DNA of 13,759 nt from CAWVWF01 sp963933885 (GCA_963933885.1 CAWVWF010000089.1:1-13759); one strand, 5' to 3'. Positions 1-8,545 are shown, counted from the first letter of the stretch. The notes: a model not told the origin generated them from the letters alone. Program-made: numbers and translations.

Positions 1-203
1 AACTTGTGCTTTTTTCTTGGAAAGGCTGTGCCTTAAGTGTGCGGGAAGTACTACGTGGGACACAAGACTCAGTCTTGCGCCAGCGGGAGGTACTATTGAT
101 TAAAAAATCGTACTTATTTGTAAGGATACCCCTTTTGGGTATCCGAAACACAGTTCTTCACATTTACAATACTAGGTGTCGGATACCCACATCACATACG
201 CTA

Positions 204-239
204 GCGCAAGTTTTAGCGAAGCGTAACTTGTGCTTTTTT
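204..239 (+). terminator. Terminator-like hairpin plus T-tract at the repeat junction (also at 428-463)
   Basis: GCGCAAGTT (204-212) pairs with AACTTGTGC (225-233) as nine pairs, one of them G-U, around a 12-nt loop, and six T residues follow directly. This is the form of an intrinsic terminator on the plus strand. The same structure recurs at 428-463, and the right arm plus T-tract is seen at 1-15. No plus-strand gene that it would serve is visible, so it may simply be part of the repeat's fold. Confidence 0.35.
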
Positions 240-566
240 CTTGGCAAGGCTGTGCCTTAAGTGTGCAGGAAGTACTACGTGGGACACAAGACTCAGTCTT
301 GCGCCAGCGGGAGGTACTATTGATTAAAAAATCGTACTTATTTGTAAGGATACCCCTTTTGGGTATCCGAAACACAGTTCTTCACATTTACAATACTAGG
401 TGTCGGATACCCACATCACATACGCTAGCGCAAGTTTTAGCGAAGCGTAACTTGTGCTTTTTTCTTGGAAAGGCTGTGCCTTAAGTGTGCGGGAAGTACT
501 ACGGGGGACACAAGACTCAGTCTTGCGCCAGCGGGAAGTACTATTGATTAAAAAATCGTACTTATT

Positions 567-654
567 TGTAGGGATGCCCCTTGTGGGTATCCGAAACACA
601 GTTCTTCACATTTACAATACTAGATGTCGGATACCAACAAGGGGCATCCCTACA
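567..654. repeat. 28-nt imperfect inverted repeat closing the 224-bp array
   Basis: The arm at 567-594 is the reverse complement of 627-654 at 27 of 28 positions (the exception is base 636), with a 32-nt loop. It lies just past the 3' end of nadB (minus-strand stop at 677), so in nadB mRNA it would form a strong hairpin soon after the stop codon. There is no clear U-tract after it on the minus strand, so a terminator or mRNA 3'-end stabiliser is possible but unproven. In copies 1 and 2 the right arm matches for only about 11 bases before switching to the junction sequence. Confidence 0.85.
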
Positions 655-676
655 TTTATGAACTAGGATTAAAATG

Positions 677-2242
677 TTAGTTTACCGGATTATAATCTAA
701 AGAGAAATGTAAACCGATACTTTCTTTTCTTTGAGAAGCAAATTTGATAATTAAATAAGCAACGTTAATTACATTCCTTGTTTCACAAATCTTTTGTGAA
801 GGTGTCGTTTTCTCATAAAGTTCTTCAACCTCAGTATAAAGAATAACTAAACGATCTAATGCTCTTTTTAAACGAAGATCACTTCTAACGATACCAACAT
901 AGCTACTCATTATCCCTTGAACTTCTTTTAAACTCTGGGTAATCAATACCATTTCCTCAGGAGCTTCTGTACCAGTAGCATCCCAATTCGGAACGTTTTC
1001 TCTAAAAGTTTTACCTTCTAAATTCTCTTTACAGAACTCAGCAGCTCTATGTGCGAAAACACTTGCTTCTAATAAAGAATTACTTGCCAATCTATTTGCA
1101 CCATGCAAACCAGTACAAGCACATTCTCCTATTGCATATAAGTTAGCAATTGAAGTCTGCCCATTTTTATTTACCACAATTCCACCACAAGTATAATGTG
1201 CAGCTGGAACCACTGGAATAAAATCAAATGCAGGGTCTATCCCTAATGATTTACACATGCTGAATATGTTTGGGAAATGCGCTTTAAATTTTTTCATATT
1301 TAAATGCGTGCAATCCAAATACATGTAATCAACACCGTAAATTTTCATTTCAGTATCAATCGATCTAGCTACAATATCACGAGGTGCTAATGAACCACGC
1401 TCATCATATTTCTGCATGAACTCATCTCCTTTATGTGTTCTTAATAATGCTCCAAAACCTCTCACAGCTTCAGATATTAAGAAAGAAGGATAAACTCCTG
1501 GATTGTATAACGATGTTGGATGGAATTGAACAAACTCCATATCTCTTACTTCAGCTTTCGCTCTATAAGCCATTGCCACACCATCTCCTGTTGCAATAAT
1601 TGGGTTAGTAGTAGAATTATAAACTACCCCTGCCCCACCTGTTGCCATCACAGTATTCTTAGCCAAAACAGTATTGATAATACCCTGCTTCTTATCTAGA
1701 ACATATGCTCCAAAACAAGATACTTCAGAATGTTTTCTTGTGATAGCAATTCCTAAATGGTGTTCAGTAATTACATCAATTGCAAAATGATGATCTAAAA
1801 TTTCAATGTTATCATGTTTTTCAATCTGAGATAACAAAGCTCTTCTTATTTCCTTTCCGGTAACATCTTTATGATGAAGAATTCTACTTTCAGAATGACC
1901 ACCTTCTTTGGCTAAATCATACGCTCCAGATTTATCCTTATCGAATCGAGTTCCGTAATCTATCAATTCTTCAATTCGCTCTCTAGCTTCAGTAGCTACA
2001 ATTTTCACAATCTCTTTATTGTTCAAACCTGCTCCTGCATCTAAAGTATCTGCTATGTGTTTTTCAACACTATCAGATTCATCCCAAACTCCTGCAATTC
2101 CTCCTTGTGCATATGAAGTATTAGATTCTTCTGGAATTTCTTTAGTTACGATACAAACACTTCCTTTCTCTGCAACTTTTAATGCATAGGTTAGTCCAGC
2201 TATCCCACTTCCAATTACAAGAAAATCAACTTGTTTGTTCAT
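677..2242 (-). CDS. nadB: L-aspartate oxidase
   Basis: This cytoplasmic FAD enzyme oxidises L-aspartate to iminoaspartate, the first step of de novo NAD synthesis; the product is used by quinolinate synthase NadA. The protein has 521 residues, a normal family length. The FAD Rossmann motif GSGIAG is at residues 11-16, followed by the family block SYAQGGIAG at 43-51. Further conserved blocks are FVQFHPTSLY (H241), LAPRDIVARSID (R288), AAHYTCGG (H349) and GANRLASNS (R384). These sit within three residues of the active-site His244, Arg290, His351 and Arg386 of the E. coli enzyme, as I recall its numbering. The C-terminus keeps the helical domain and a KESIGLHF block, with Ile where many homologues have Arg. 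nadA and nadC are not in view. A promoter candidate lies 31 bases upstream, so it may be transcribed separately from the gene before it. Confidence 0.96.
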   Translation of the reverse strand: MNKQVDFLVIGSGIAGLTYALKVAEKGSVCIVTKEIPEESNTSYAQGGIAGVWDESDSVEKHIADTLDAGAGLNNKEIVKIVATEARERIEELIDYGTRFDKDKSGAYDLAKEGGHSESRILHHKDVTGKEIRRALLSQIEKHDNIEILDHHFAIDVITEHHLGIAITRKHSEVSCFGAYVLDKKQGIINTVLAKNTVMATGGAGVVYNSTTNPIIATGDGVAMAYRAKAEVRDMEFVQFHPTSLYNPGVYPSFLISEAVRGFGALLRTHKGDEFMQKYDERGSLAPRDIVARSIDTEMKIYGVDYMYLDCTHLNMKKFKAHFPNIFSMCKSLGIDPAFDFIPVVPAAHYTCGGIVVNKNGQTSIANLYAIGECACTGLHGANRLASNSLLEASVFAHRAAEFCKENLEGKTFRENVPNWDATGTEAPEEMVLITQSLKEVQGIMSSYVGIVRSDLRLKRALDRLVILYTEVEELYEKTTPSQKICETRNVINVAYLIIKFASQRKESIGLHFSLDYNPVN

Positions 2243-2273
2243 GTAGTAAAAATACTAAATCAGAATACACTTT

Positions 2274-2305
2274 CAAATTTAACTAAGGAAAATATCGAGA
2301 AACAA
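2274..2305 (-). promoter_or_regulatory. Predicted Bacteroidota-type promoter of nadB
   Basis: Read on the minus strand, TTG (2303-2305) is followed by 21 bases and TAAATTTG (2274-2281). This fits the Flavobacterium consensus TTG-N17-23-TAnnTTTG exactly. It lies in the 64-base gap between the adenylation-enzyme stop and the nadB start and would give a leader of roughly 25-30 nt. The prediction rests on motif and position only, in AT-rich DNA where chance matches occur. Confidence 0.5.
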
Positions 2306-2306
2306 T

Positions 2307-3689
2307 TTAAACTAATGATTTTAGGAAAGTGACATCAAGCTTTCCGTTGATATTTAATGGAACTTCTTGTAATAAAACAACTGAAGTTGGTATGTAATAA
2401 GATGGAAAATAATTACGAATTGCAATACCTACCTTTTCAATATCAGTAAGAGTGAAAACGATTAATTTCTCATTATAGAAAACAGTTTTGCTCCAACTAC
2501 TAGTCTTCTCTGAGACTACAGTATCTAATTCTGAAAGTTGAATTCTATAACCATTCCACTGAACCTGATCATCCTTTCTACCATTAAAGATTAGTTTCCC
2601 ACGTTCATCATAAGAAGCCATATCCCCAGATTGATAATTGGATAAAGTTGCTCCATTTAGATACCCCTTAAAAACTTGCTCTCCAGAGAAACAAACTTCT
2701 CCTTCTTCAATCTTTATATCTACACCTTTAAATGACTTTCCTAAAGGCAATGGAATTCCTGCTTTAAAATAAGATTTATCCAATTCAAAAAGGGGTTCTT
2801 CTGTACACACAATCACTGTCTCCGTTGGACCATAACAATTGTAAACCTTTGCATTAGGTACACTCTCCATCCAAGCTTGAGCCCAATCACCGTGAAGTGC
2901 TTCACCACTGAAGAAACTATATTTTACGCTGGGTAGTTTTAATCGATCTAGAAATGGAAAACTCATTCTAATAACAGAAGGAACAAAACTTACAACCGTA
3001 ACGTCAAACGCTTTGATTGCTTTAAACAACCCTTGATACTTAACTTGTGTTTGCTCAGGTAAAACCAATGTTCCACCATTAATGAATGCCATTGTAAAAC
3101 AAAATACACTTACATCAAATGTTAACTCGTAACTCTGTAAGAACACATCTGAATTACTAAATTTGATAACTTCATGATCTTTATAATGATCCGTAAAACT
3201 TGAAAGATTTATTAAAGAAATTGGGACTCCTTTAGGCTTACCTGTAGTTCCACTTGTAAATAGAAGGTATGCTAACCCATTGTTATCAGAAAAGTTAGAT
3301 TCGTTGAAGCATAACCCTGTATTATCATAACAGTTCCTATCTAAAACAAAATCACAACTAGCTGAATTTAGAATTTCTTTGTTTCTTTCTTCTGGCGCAT
3401 CTGCGTTGATGGGTAAATAACCTTTACCCAACATCCAAACACCTAGTATATATGCATAACTCTTCCAACCTTCATTTGCATTTATCGCAACCCAATCAGA
3501 TGTTATATTTTTTGATTTCAAAAACGAGAATACATTAAATGCCTCATCGATTAATGTTCGATAAGAAATCTTCTCGTCCGAAAAAGCAACAGCTGTTTCG
3601 TCGTTATAATTGGATAATATTTTATCTAAAATCAAATTCAAAATCAATACAAATCTAAATTGAAAAGTGATGGGATAAAAGTACTTCAT
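2307..3689 (-). CDS. Stand-alone adenylation enzyme (AMP-dependent synthetase/ligase, amino-acid type)
   Basis: This ANL-superfamily enzyme activates a carboxylic acid as its acyl-AMP and normally transfers it to a thiol. It has 460 residues in one complete adenylation domain: P-loop TSGTTGKPKG (145-154), A4-like FDVSVF (191-196), YGPTE (286-290), SGDMA (354-358), RKDDQVQWNGYRI (371-383) and the C-terminal NINGK with catalytic Lys450. Asp192 in the A4 motif is where NRPS A domains and DltA place the Asp that binds a substrate amino group, so an amino acid is the likely substrate. DltA has Cys in the FCGE block 25 residues before YGPTE; here it is Ser261 (FFSGE), so D-Ala is not certain. No carrier protein, condensation domain or dltBCD is nearby. 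The first 15-20 residues are hydrophobic and unlike the family, and in-frame TTG codons at residues 15, 17 and 19 are alternative starts. Confidence 0.85.
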   Translation of the reverse strand: MKYFYPITFQFRFVLILNLILDKILSNYNDETAVAFSDEKISYRTLIDEAFNVFSFLKSKNITSDWVAINANEGWKSYAYILGVWMLGKGYLPINADAPEERNKEILNSASCDFVLDRNCYDNTGLCFNESNFSDNNGLAYLLFTSGTTGKPKGVPISLINLSSFTDHYKDHEVIKFSNSDVFLQSYELTFDVSVFCFTMAFINGGTLVLPEQTQVKYQGLFKAIKAFDVTVVSFVPSVIRMSFPFLDRLKLPSVKYSFFSGEALHGDWAQAWMESVPNAKVYNCYGPTETVIVCTEEPLFELDKSYFKAGIPLPLGKSFKGVDIKIEEGEVCFSGEQVFKGYLNGATLSNYQSGDMASYDERGKLIFNGRKDDQVQWNGYRIQLSELDTVVSEKTSSWSKTVFYNEKLIVFTLTDIEKVGIAIRNYFPSYYIPTSVVLLQEVPLNINGKLDVTFLKSLV

Positions 3690-3742
3690 GAATTTTGACG
3701 AATTTTGTTTAATTTCGGTATAGTTTTTAGATGGAGATTGGT

Positions 3743-5011
3743 ATGAAGAATTACGTTTTTATTTTATTAGTTTGTTGCTTTAAATTTTCTTTCGCACAAG
3801 ACAAATCATACGCTAGATTAGTAGTTGACACATTAACTTCAGATAATTATGCTGGAAGAGGATATGTAAATGACGGTCATAATAAAGCGGCTAATTTTAT
3901 TGCAAAGGAATTTGACCGTTTTGGTTTAGAGCGTTTTGACAGTGATTTCAAACAAGAATATCAAATTGATGTAAATACGTTCGGTGGAAATGCAGATGTT
4001 CAAATAGACAAAAATTTATTACTTGGAGGAATTGATTTCTTAGTAGATCCAAGTTGTCCAAGTGTTCAAGGAACTTATGAATTATTATGGTTAAACCATA
4101 ATATATTAGGTAATCCTAAAAAGATGGGAGAATTCATGTCCATCGATTTAAGTAAAGTTTTCTTAATCGTAGATACTGAAAATATTGAAGACACTGCTCA
4201 ATTGGACTTCATGAAAGGAATGGTTTACAACCCATTTCAAGCAAAAGGAATTATCATGGTTCAATCTGATAAATTAACATGGTCTATTTCAGGAAAACAA
4301 AAAAACTATCCTTTAATCTATATTAATAAGACTCAGATTAAATTCAAAAACAAAAAGATCACACTTGACATTCAAGCTAAATTAAAGAAGCAAGAAATTA
4401 CACAAAACGTAATTGGATATGTAAAAGGTAGTTTGTATCCAGATTCATTTTTGGTTTTCTCTGCACATTATGATCACCTTGGAATGTTAGGACCTGATGC
4501 TATCTTTTATGGCGCAAATGATAATGCAAGTGGAACGGCTATGCTTTTAAATTTCGCAAAACATTATAGCCAACCTGAGAATAAACCAAAATACTCTATT
4601 CTATTTATCGCCTTTGGAGCTGAAGAGATTGGGTTATTAGGAAGCAAACACTATGTTAACAATCCTTATTTCCCTCTAGAAAAGATTAAGTTCTTAATCA
4701 ATGTAGATATCATGGGAACTGGTAACGACGGGATAACTGTAGTTAACGGAGCTTCTCATCCAAAAGAATTTGATTTACTGACTAAAATCAATGATGAAAA
4801 CAAATACCTTCCAAGAATTAAAAGAAGAGGAAAGGCTGCCAATAGTGATCATCATTGGTTTGATCAAAAAGGGGTTAAATCAATTTTCATATATACAATG
4901 GGAGGTTCGAAAGCCTACCATGATGTTCAAGATTCTGGGAGTAATTTAACCTTGTTTAAATACAACGAGTGTTTCAAGTTAATAAAAGATTTTATTAAGC
5001 ATTATAAATAA
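3743..5011 (+). CDS. Exported M28-family zinc aminopeptidase/metallopeptidase
   Basis: This is a 422-residue co-catalytic zinc peptidase of family M28, probably releasing N-terminal residues from peptides outside the inner membrane. The signal peptide is MKNYVFILLVCCFKFSFA, with likely cleavage before QDK. An ATG at 3731 is also in frame, but 3743 is preferred because GGAG (3733-3736) is suitably placed and the signal peptide then starts with Met-Lys. All metal ligands are present (numbering from 3743): His242 in AHYDH, Asp260 in GANDNASG, Glu294/Glu295 in FGAEEIG, Asp322 in NVDIMG and His393 in YHDVQD. Residues 1-220 hold a less conserved N-terminal region, possibly a PA-like insert. The stop overlaps the start of the methyltransferase by one base, so the pair is probably one operon. 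The start region of the divergent adenylation gene is only about 40 bases away. Confidence 0.92.
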   Translation: MKNYVFILLVCCFKFSFAQDKSYARLVVDTLTSDNYAGRGYVNDGHNKAANFIAKEFDRFGLERFDSDFKQEYQIDVNTFGGNADVQIDKNLLLGGIDFLVDPSCPSVQGTYELLWLNHNILGNPKKMGEFMSIDLSKVFLIVDTENIEDTAQLDFMKGMVYNPFQAKGIIMVQSDKLTWSISGKQKNYPLIYINKTQIKFKNKKITLDIQAKLKKQEITQNVIGYVKGSLYPDSFLVFSAHYDHLGMLGPDAIFYGANDNASGTAMLLNFAKHYSQPENKPKYSILFIAFGAEEIGLLGSKHYVNNPYFPLEKIKFLINVDIMGTGNDGITVVNGASHPKEFDLLTKINDENKYLPRIKRRGKAANSDHHWFDQKGVKSIFIYTMGGSKAYHDVQDSGSNLTLFKYNECFKLIKDFIKHYK

Positions 5012-5898
5012 TGAGTACAATACACCACAGCAAATGTCCAATTTGTGAATCATCGCAAATTGAAACTATACAATCTATTAAAGATCATTCTCATACAGGA
5101 GAAGATTTTCCACTTGTAAAATGTGGTGAATGTGATTTCCATTTCACTCAAGACATTCCTGATCCAGTATCTATTGCGCCTTATTATAAAAGTGAAAACT
5201 ACGTTTCACATTCTGATACTCAAAAAGGGTTGTTCTTTAAAGTATACCACTCTGTAAGGGGTTACATGCTTAAAAAGAAGAAGAATCTTGTTCAAGATTC
5301 AACATCTAAAAAGAAAGGAAATTTATTAGATATTGGAACTGGAACAGGTTATTTCCCTAGTACAATGATAAATGGTGGATGGACTGCCGAAGGTATTGAG
5401 CAAGATCCTGACACAAGAAAATACGCTGCTGAGAAATTTAATTTCACAGTTCACGACACACCAGAACTTTACAATTTAAGCGACAAATCTTTTGATGCTG
5501 TTACAATGTGGCATGTTCTAGAACATGTACATGACTTAAATGATTACGTTAAAAAGATTCACAGTATATTAAAAGACGATGGTAAATTCATCGTAGCTGT
5601 ACCAAATCACAAATCGTTTGACGCAAAACATTATGGTTCTTTTTGGGCTGCATGGGATATTCCAATACACCTTTGGCATTTTCATCCAGAGAGCATGAAA
5701 AACTTAATGAAGAAACATGATTTTAAAGTTGAAAAAATAATCCCAATGCCATTTGATGCTGCTTATGTTTCAATGTTAAGTGAGCAATACAAATCAGGAA
5801 GTAAGCTTCCTGGACTTATAAAAGGGGTTTGGTTTGCTTTAAAAGGAAAACTATCTCCTGAGAAGTGTAGTTCTGTTATTTATATTATTGGTAAATAA
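5011..5898 (+). CDS. Class I SAM-dependent methyltransferase with N-terminal zinc ribbon
   Basis: The protein has 295 residues. Two Cys-x2-Cys pairs, C9/C12 and C38/C41, form a probable zinc ribbon, as in many Methyltransf_23/12-type proteins of this phylum. The SAM-binding loop is LLDIGTGTGYF, with Asp107 to Gly113, and the post-motif WHVLEHVHDL gives the usual acidic/His block. A conserved HLWHFHPES stretch follows in the second half. There is no signal peptide or membrane segment, so it is cytoplasmic. The start ATG overlaps the previous stop (TAATG), which points to translational coupling with the M28 peptidase. The substrate cannot be read from the sequence; related proteins act on small molecules, sugars, quinones or proteins. 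The C-terminal 60 residues are basic and match no family I can name. Confidence 0.9.
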   Translation: MSTIHHSKCPICESSQIETIQSIKDHSHTGEDFPLVKCGECDFHFTQDIPDPVSIAPYYKSENYVSHSDTQKGLFFKVYHSVRGYMLKKKKNLVQDSTSKKKGNLLDIGTGTGYFPSTMINGGWTAEGIEQDPDTRKYAAEKFNFTVHDTPELYNLSDKSFDAVTMWHVLEHVHDLNDYVKKIHSILKDDGKFIVAVPNHKSFDAKHYGSFWAAWDIPIHLWHFHPESMKNLMKKHDFKVEKIIPMPFDAAYVSMLSEQYKSGSKLPGLIKGVWFALKGKLSPEKCSSVIYIIGK

Positions 5899-5917
5899 AA
5901 AAGGACCTACTACACCC

Positions 5918-6505
5918 TCGTACTTTTTGATGAGTTCGTACTTTCGTACTTCTTGATTTGAGTGAAACGGTAATCTAGAAGATAAAAGATCCGATTTATA
6001 ATCGGTATGCAACATTCTAAACTGATAGAACATCAATTGAAATCAATATAAACCGCTCTACTCTCGTCTGGAGACGAGATGGTAAACACACACGCATGTC
6101 TTTCAGAACATGCGCGCGAGTAAAAACACTTACTCGTACTTCTTGATTTGAGTGAAACGGTAATCTAGAAGGTAAATGATCCGATTTATAATCGGTATGC
6201 AACATTCCAAACTGATAAAACACCAATTGAAATCAATAAAAACAGCTCTACTCTCGTCTGGAGACGAGATGGTAAACACACACGCATGTCTTTCAGAACA
6301 TGCGCGCGAGTAAAAACACTTACTCGTACTTCTTGATTTGAGTGAAACGGTAATCTAGAAGGTAAATGATCCGATTTATAATCGGTATGCAACATTCCAA
6401 ACTGATAAAACATCAATTGAAATCAATAAAAACAGCTCTACTCTCGTCTGGAGACGAGAGGGTAGATACACACTGGAATGTCTTTCAGAACATGCGCGCG
6501 AGTAT
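5918..6505. repeat. 190-bp tandem repeat array, three copies plus a remnant
   Basis: The copies run 5941-6130, 6131-6320 and 6321-6505, after a degenerate fragment at 5918-5935 that resembles the start of a unit. Each unit holds strong palindromes: CCGATT-TAT-AATCGG (5991, 6181, 6371), CTCGTC-TGGA-GACGAG (6063, 6253, 6443), GCATGT-CTTTCAGA-ACATGC (6094, 6284) and CGAGTAA-AAACAC-TTACTCG across junctions (6117-6136, 6307-6326). Copy 3 diverges near its right end (GGAATGTC), which weakens the third stem there. The array fills the whole gap between the methyltransferase and ptrB, which converge, starting 19 bases after one stop and ending a few bases before the other. The 61-76 aa minus-strand ORFs in it recur with the 190-base period and are not called as genes. 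Confidence 0.95.
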
Positions 6506-6508
6506 AAG

Positions 6509-8545
6509 CTATTTCGTTTGATCTATTAAGAATGCATAATCCAATGCTACTTCTTTGTAATACTCATATCGTCCAGAAGCTCCACCGTGACCAGCTTCCA
6601 TATTTGTTTTTAGCAACAATACATTATCATCCGTTTTTAATTCTCTAAGCTTAGCAACCCATTTTGCTGGTTCCCAATATTGAACTTGAGAATCGTGCAA
6701 TCCTGTTGTTACCAATAAAGCTGGATAGTTCTTAGCTTCAACTTGATCATACGGACTATAACTCTTGATATACTCGTAATATTCCTTATCGTTTGGATTT
6801 CCCCACTCGTCATACTCTCCAGTAGTTAATGGAATTGTATCATCAAGCATCGTAGTAACTACATCCACAAATGGAACTGCAGAAACAACTGCTTTCCAAA
6901 TTTGAGGTTTGATGTTAATGATTGCTCCCATTAACAAACCTCCAGCACTTCCACCCATTGCACATAGCTTATCAGTACTAGTATAGTTCTCTTTTATCAA
7001 GAACTCTCCACAACTTATAAAGTCGGTAAATGTATTTTTCTTATTCAACATTTTCCCATCCTCATACCAAGCTCTACCCAAGTCTTCTCCTCCTCTTATG
7101 TGTGCAATTACGAATACGAATCCTCTTTCTAATAAACTTAGTCTAGCAGGGCTAAAAGAAGGATCTACAACATGACCATAACTTCCATAACCATATAACA
7201 ACGTTGGATTATTTCCATCCAACTTAACATCGTTTCTGTAAACGATACTCATTGGAATTGCTGTTCCATCCTCAGCTGTTGCATTAACACGTTTCGTCGT
7301 ATAGTTTGAAGGATCATGTCCTCCTATTACTTTCTGTTGCTTCTTTACTTCACGGTCTTTTGAATTCAAATCGAAATCAAATATCGTTGAAGGTGTTTTT
7401 AAACTTGTAAATCCAAAACGGAAAAGTGTTGATGAGAAATCTACGTTAGTAGACATGTAAGCCATGTAGCTTTCTTCTCCCATCTCGATATAATAATCCT
7501 CTTGTGTTTTCTGGTTAATCACTCTAAACTGCGTCAAACCTCCTCTTCTCTCGTCTATAACCAAGAAGTCGTTAAACATCTCTAATGATTCCAATAAAGT
7601 ATCATCTCGATTAGGAATTACTTCCTCCCAGTTTTCACTTGAAGTTGCAGTTTCACCACAAGTAACTAGTTTGAAGTTTTTAGCGCCATCCTTATTTGTA
7701 ATGATATAGAACTTTCCATTTCCATGATATAAAGAATACTCGTGGTCTCTTTCTCTTTCTTCGAATACTTTAAATTCTCCTGTTGGATCTCCAATCGGTA
7801 AAATTCTAAATTCAGTAGACACTGTACTATAAGAACCAATGATGATAAAGTCTTTTGATTTAGATCTTGAAACACCTGAAATAAACGTTTCATCTTCTTC
7901 ACAGAAAACCTCAACATCCTCACTTACATCAGTTCCTAAAACATGTCTGAATACTTTATTACTTCTTAATGTTGTTTCGTCTTTCTGTGTATAAAAAATC
8001 GTCTTCCCATCTAATGCCCAAGCAAAACCACCAGAAGTATTTGGAATCTCATCTTTTAAGATTTCTCCAGTTTTTATATTCTTAAAGTAGATTGTATAAA
8101 GTCTTCTAGAAACGAAATCTGCTGAATAAGCCAAGACTTCATTATTACTACAAAGTCCTAGTTTTCCAATAGCACTATAAGCTTGACCTTTGGCCAATTC
8201 GTTTTGATCTATTAAAACTTCTTCTTCGTTTTCTAAGCTTCCTGCCTTTCTACAAAAAATTGGATACTCTCCTCCTTCTTGATATTTTTGATAGTAGTAA
8301 TAACCATCCATTAGGTAAGGAACAGACTCTTCGTTTTTATCTAGTCTCCCAACGATTTCTTCGTACAATTCAGACTGTAAGTCTTCTGTGTGCTTTAGCT
8401 TTTCAGTTGTATAGTCATTCTCATCGTTAAGGTATTTGATTACCTCTTTATCTTCACGATCATTTAACCAATAATAATTATCTATTCGAGTATCACCATG
8501 AATGGTAAGCTCTTTTGGTTTCAATTCAGCCCTAGGAGTTGTCAT
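6509..8545 (-). CDS. ptrB: Oligopeptidase B (S9A prolyl oligopeptidase family)
   Basis: This serine peptidase cleaves short peptides, classically after Arg or Lys. Its 678 residues match the usual oligopeptidase B length. Residues 1 to about 400 form the N-terminal tail and beta-propeller that restricts substrate size; the rest is the alpha/beta-hydrolase domain. The triad is complete: Ser533 in GGSAGG, Asp618 in TGLHDSQV and His653 in AGHGGASGR, each within one residue of the E. coli enzyme (532, 617, 652, as I recall). Other signatures are YGSYGHVVDPSFSP, IAHIRGGEDLGRAWYEDGK and VPFVDVVTTMLD. There is no signal peptide, so it is probably cytoplasmic, though some homologues in this phylum are exported. 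The stop lies a few bases from the 190-bp array, so its mRNA would run into those hairpins. Confidence 0.95.
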   Translation of the reverse strand: MTTPRAELKPKELTIHGDTRIDNYYWLNDREDKEVIKYLNDENDYTTEKLKHTEDLQSELYEEIVGRLDKNEESVPYLMDGYYYYQKYQEGGEYPIFCRKAGSLENEEEVLIDQNELAKGQAYSAIGKLGLCSNNEVLAYSADFVSRRLYTIYFKNIKTGEILKDEIPNTSGGFAWALDGKTIFYTQKDETTLRSNKVFRHVLGTDVSEDVEVFCEEDETFISGVSRSKSKDFIIIGSYSTVSTEFRILPIGDPTGEFKVFEERERDHEYSLYHGNGKFYIITNKDGAKNFKLVTCGETATSSENWEEVIPNRDDTLLESLEMFNDFLVIDERRGGLTQFRVINQKTQEDYYIEMGEESYMAYMSTNVDFSSTLFRFGFTSLKTPSTIFDFDLNSKDREVKKQQKVIGGHDPSNYTTKRVNATAEDGTAIPMSIVYRNDVKLDGNNPTLLYGYGSYGHVVDPSFSPARLSLLERGFVFVIAHIRGGEDLGRAWYEDGKMLNKKNTFTDFISCGEFLIKENYTSTDKLCAMGGSAGGLLMGAIINIKPQIWKAVVSAVPFVDVVTTMLDDTIPLTTGEYDEWGNPNDKEYYEYIKSYSPYDQVEAKNYPALLVTTGLHDSQVQYWEPAKWVAKLRELKTDDNVLLLKTNMEAGHGGASGRYEYYKEVALDYAFLIDQTK

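Larger units (their letters stand above)
1..654. repeat. 224-bp tandem repeat array, three copies in view
   Basis: The copies run 1-224, 225-448 and 449 to about 637. Copies 1 and 2 differ at only two positions (21/245 and 43/267), so they are very recent or homogenised. Copy 3 differs at several positions and has its own end, a long inverted repeat. Each unit carries several small palindromes: AAGGC-TGT-GCCTT (22-34), CAAGACT-C-AGTCTTG (63-77), GGATACCC-CTTTT-GGGTATCC (124-144) and a 9-bp stem across the unit junction (204-233). The phase given is arbitrary because the window opens inside that junction hairpin, so the array probably extends left. The 67-84 aa ORFs here are only the translated repeat, recurring every 224 bases on both strands, and are not called as genes. 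The right end lies 22 bases from the nadB stop codon. No function can be assigned. Confidence 0.95.

Noticed and set aside
1..654. The array as a CRISPR
   Set aside because: Whole 224-base units repeat without unique spacers, and there are no cas genes.
6..666. 84, 70 and 67 aa ORFs on both strands of the first array
   Set aside because: They recur at the 224-base repeat period and are the translated repeat; there are no domains and the reading frames exist on both strands.
5851..6416. 61-76 aa minus-strand ORFs in the second array
   Set aside because: They repeat every 190 bases, run through palindromes, and the first overlaps the end of the methyltransferase gene; no independent coding evidence.
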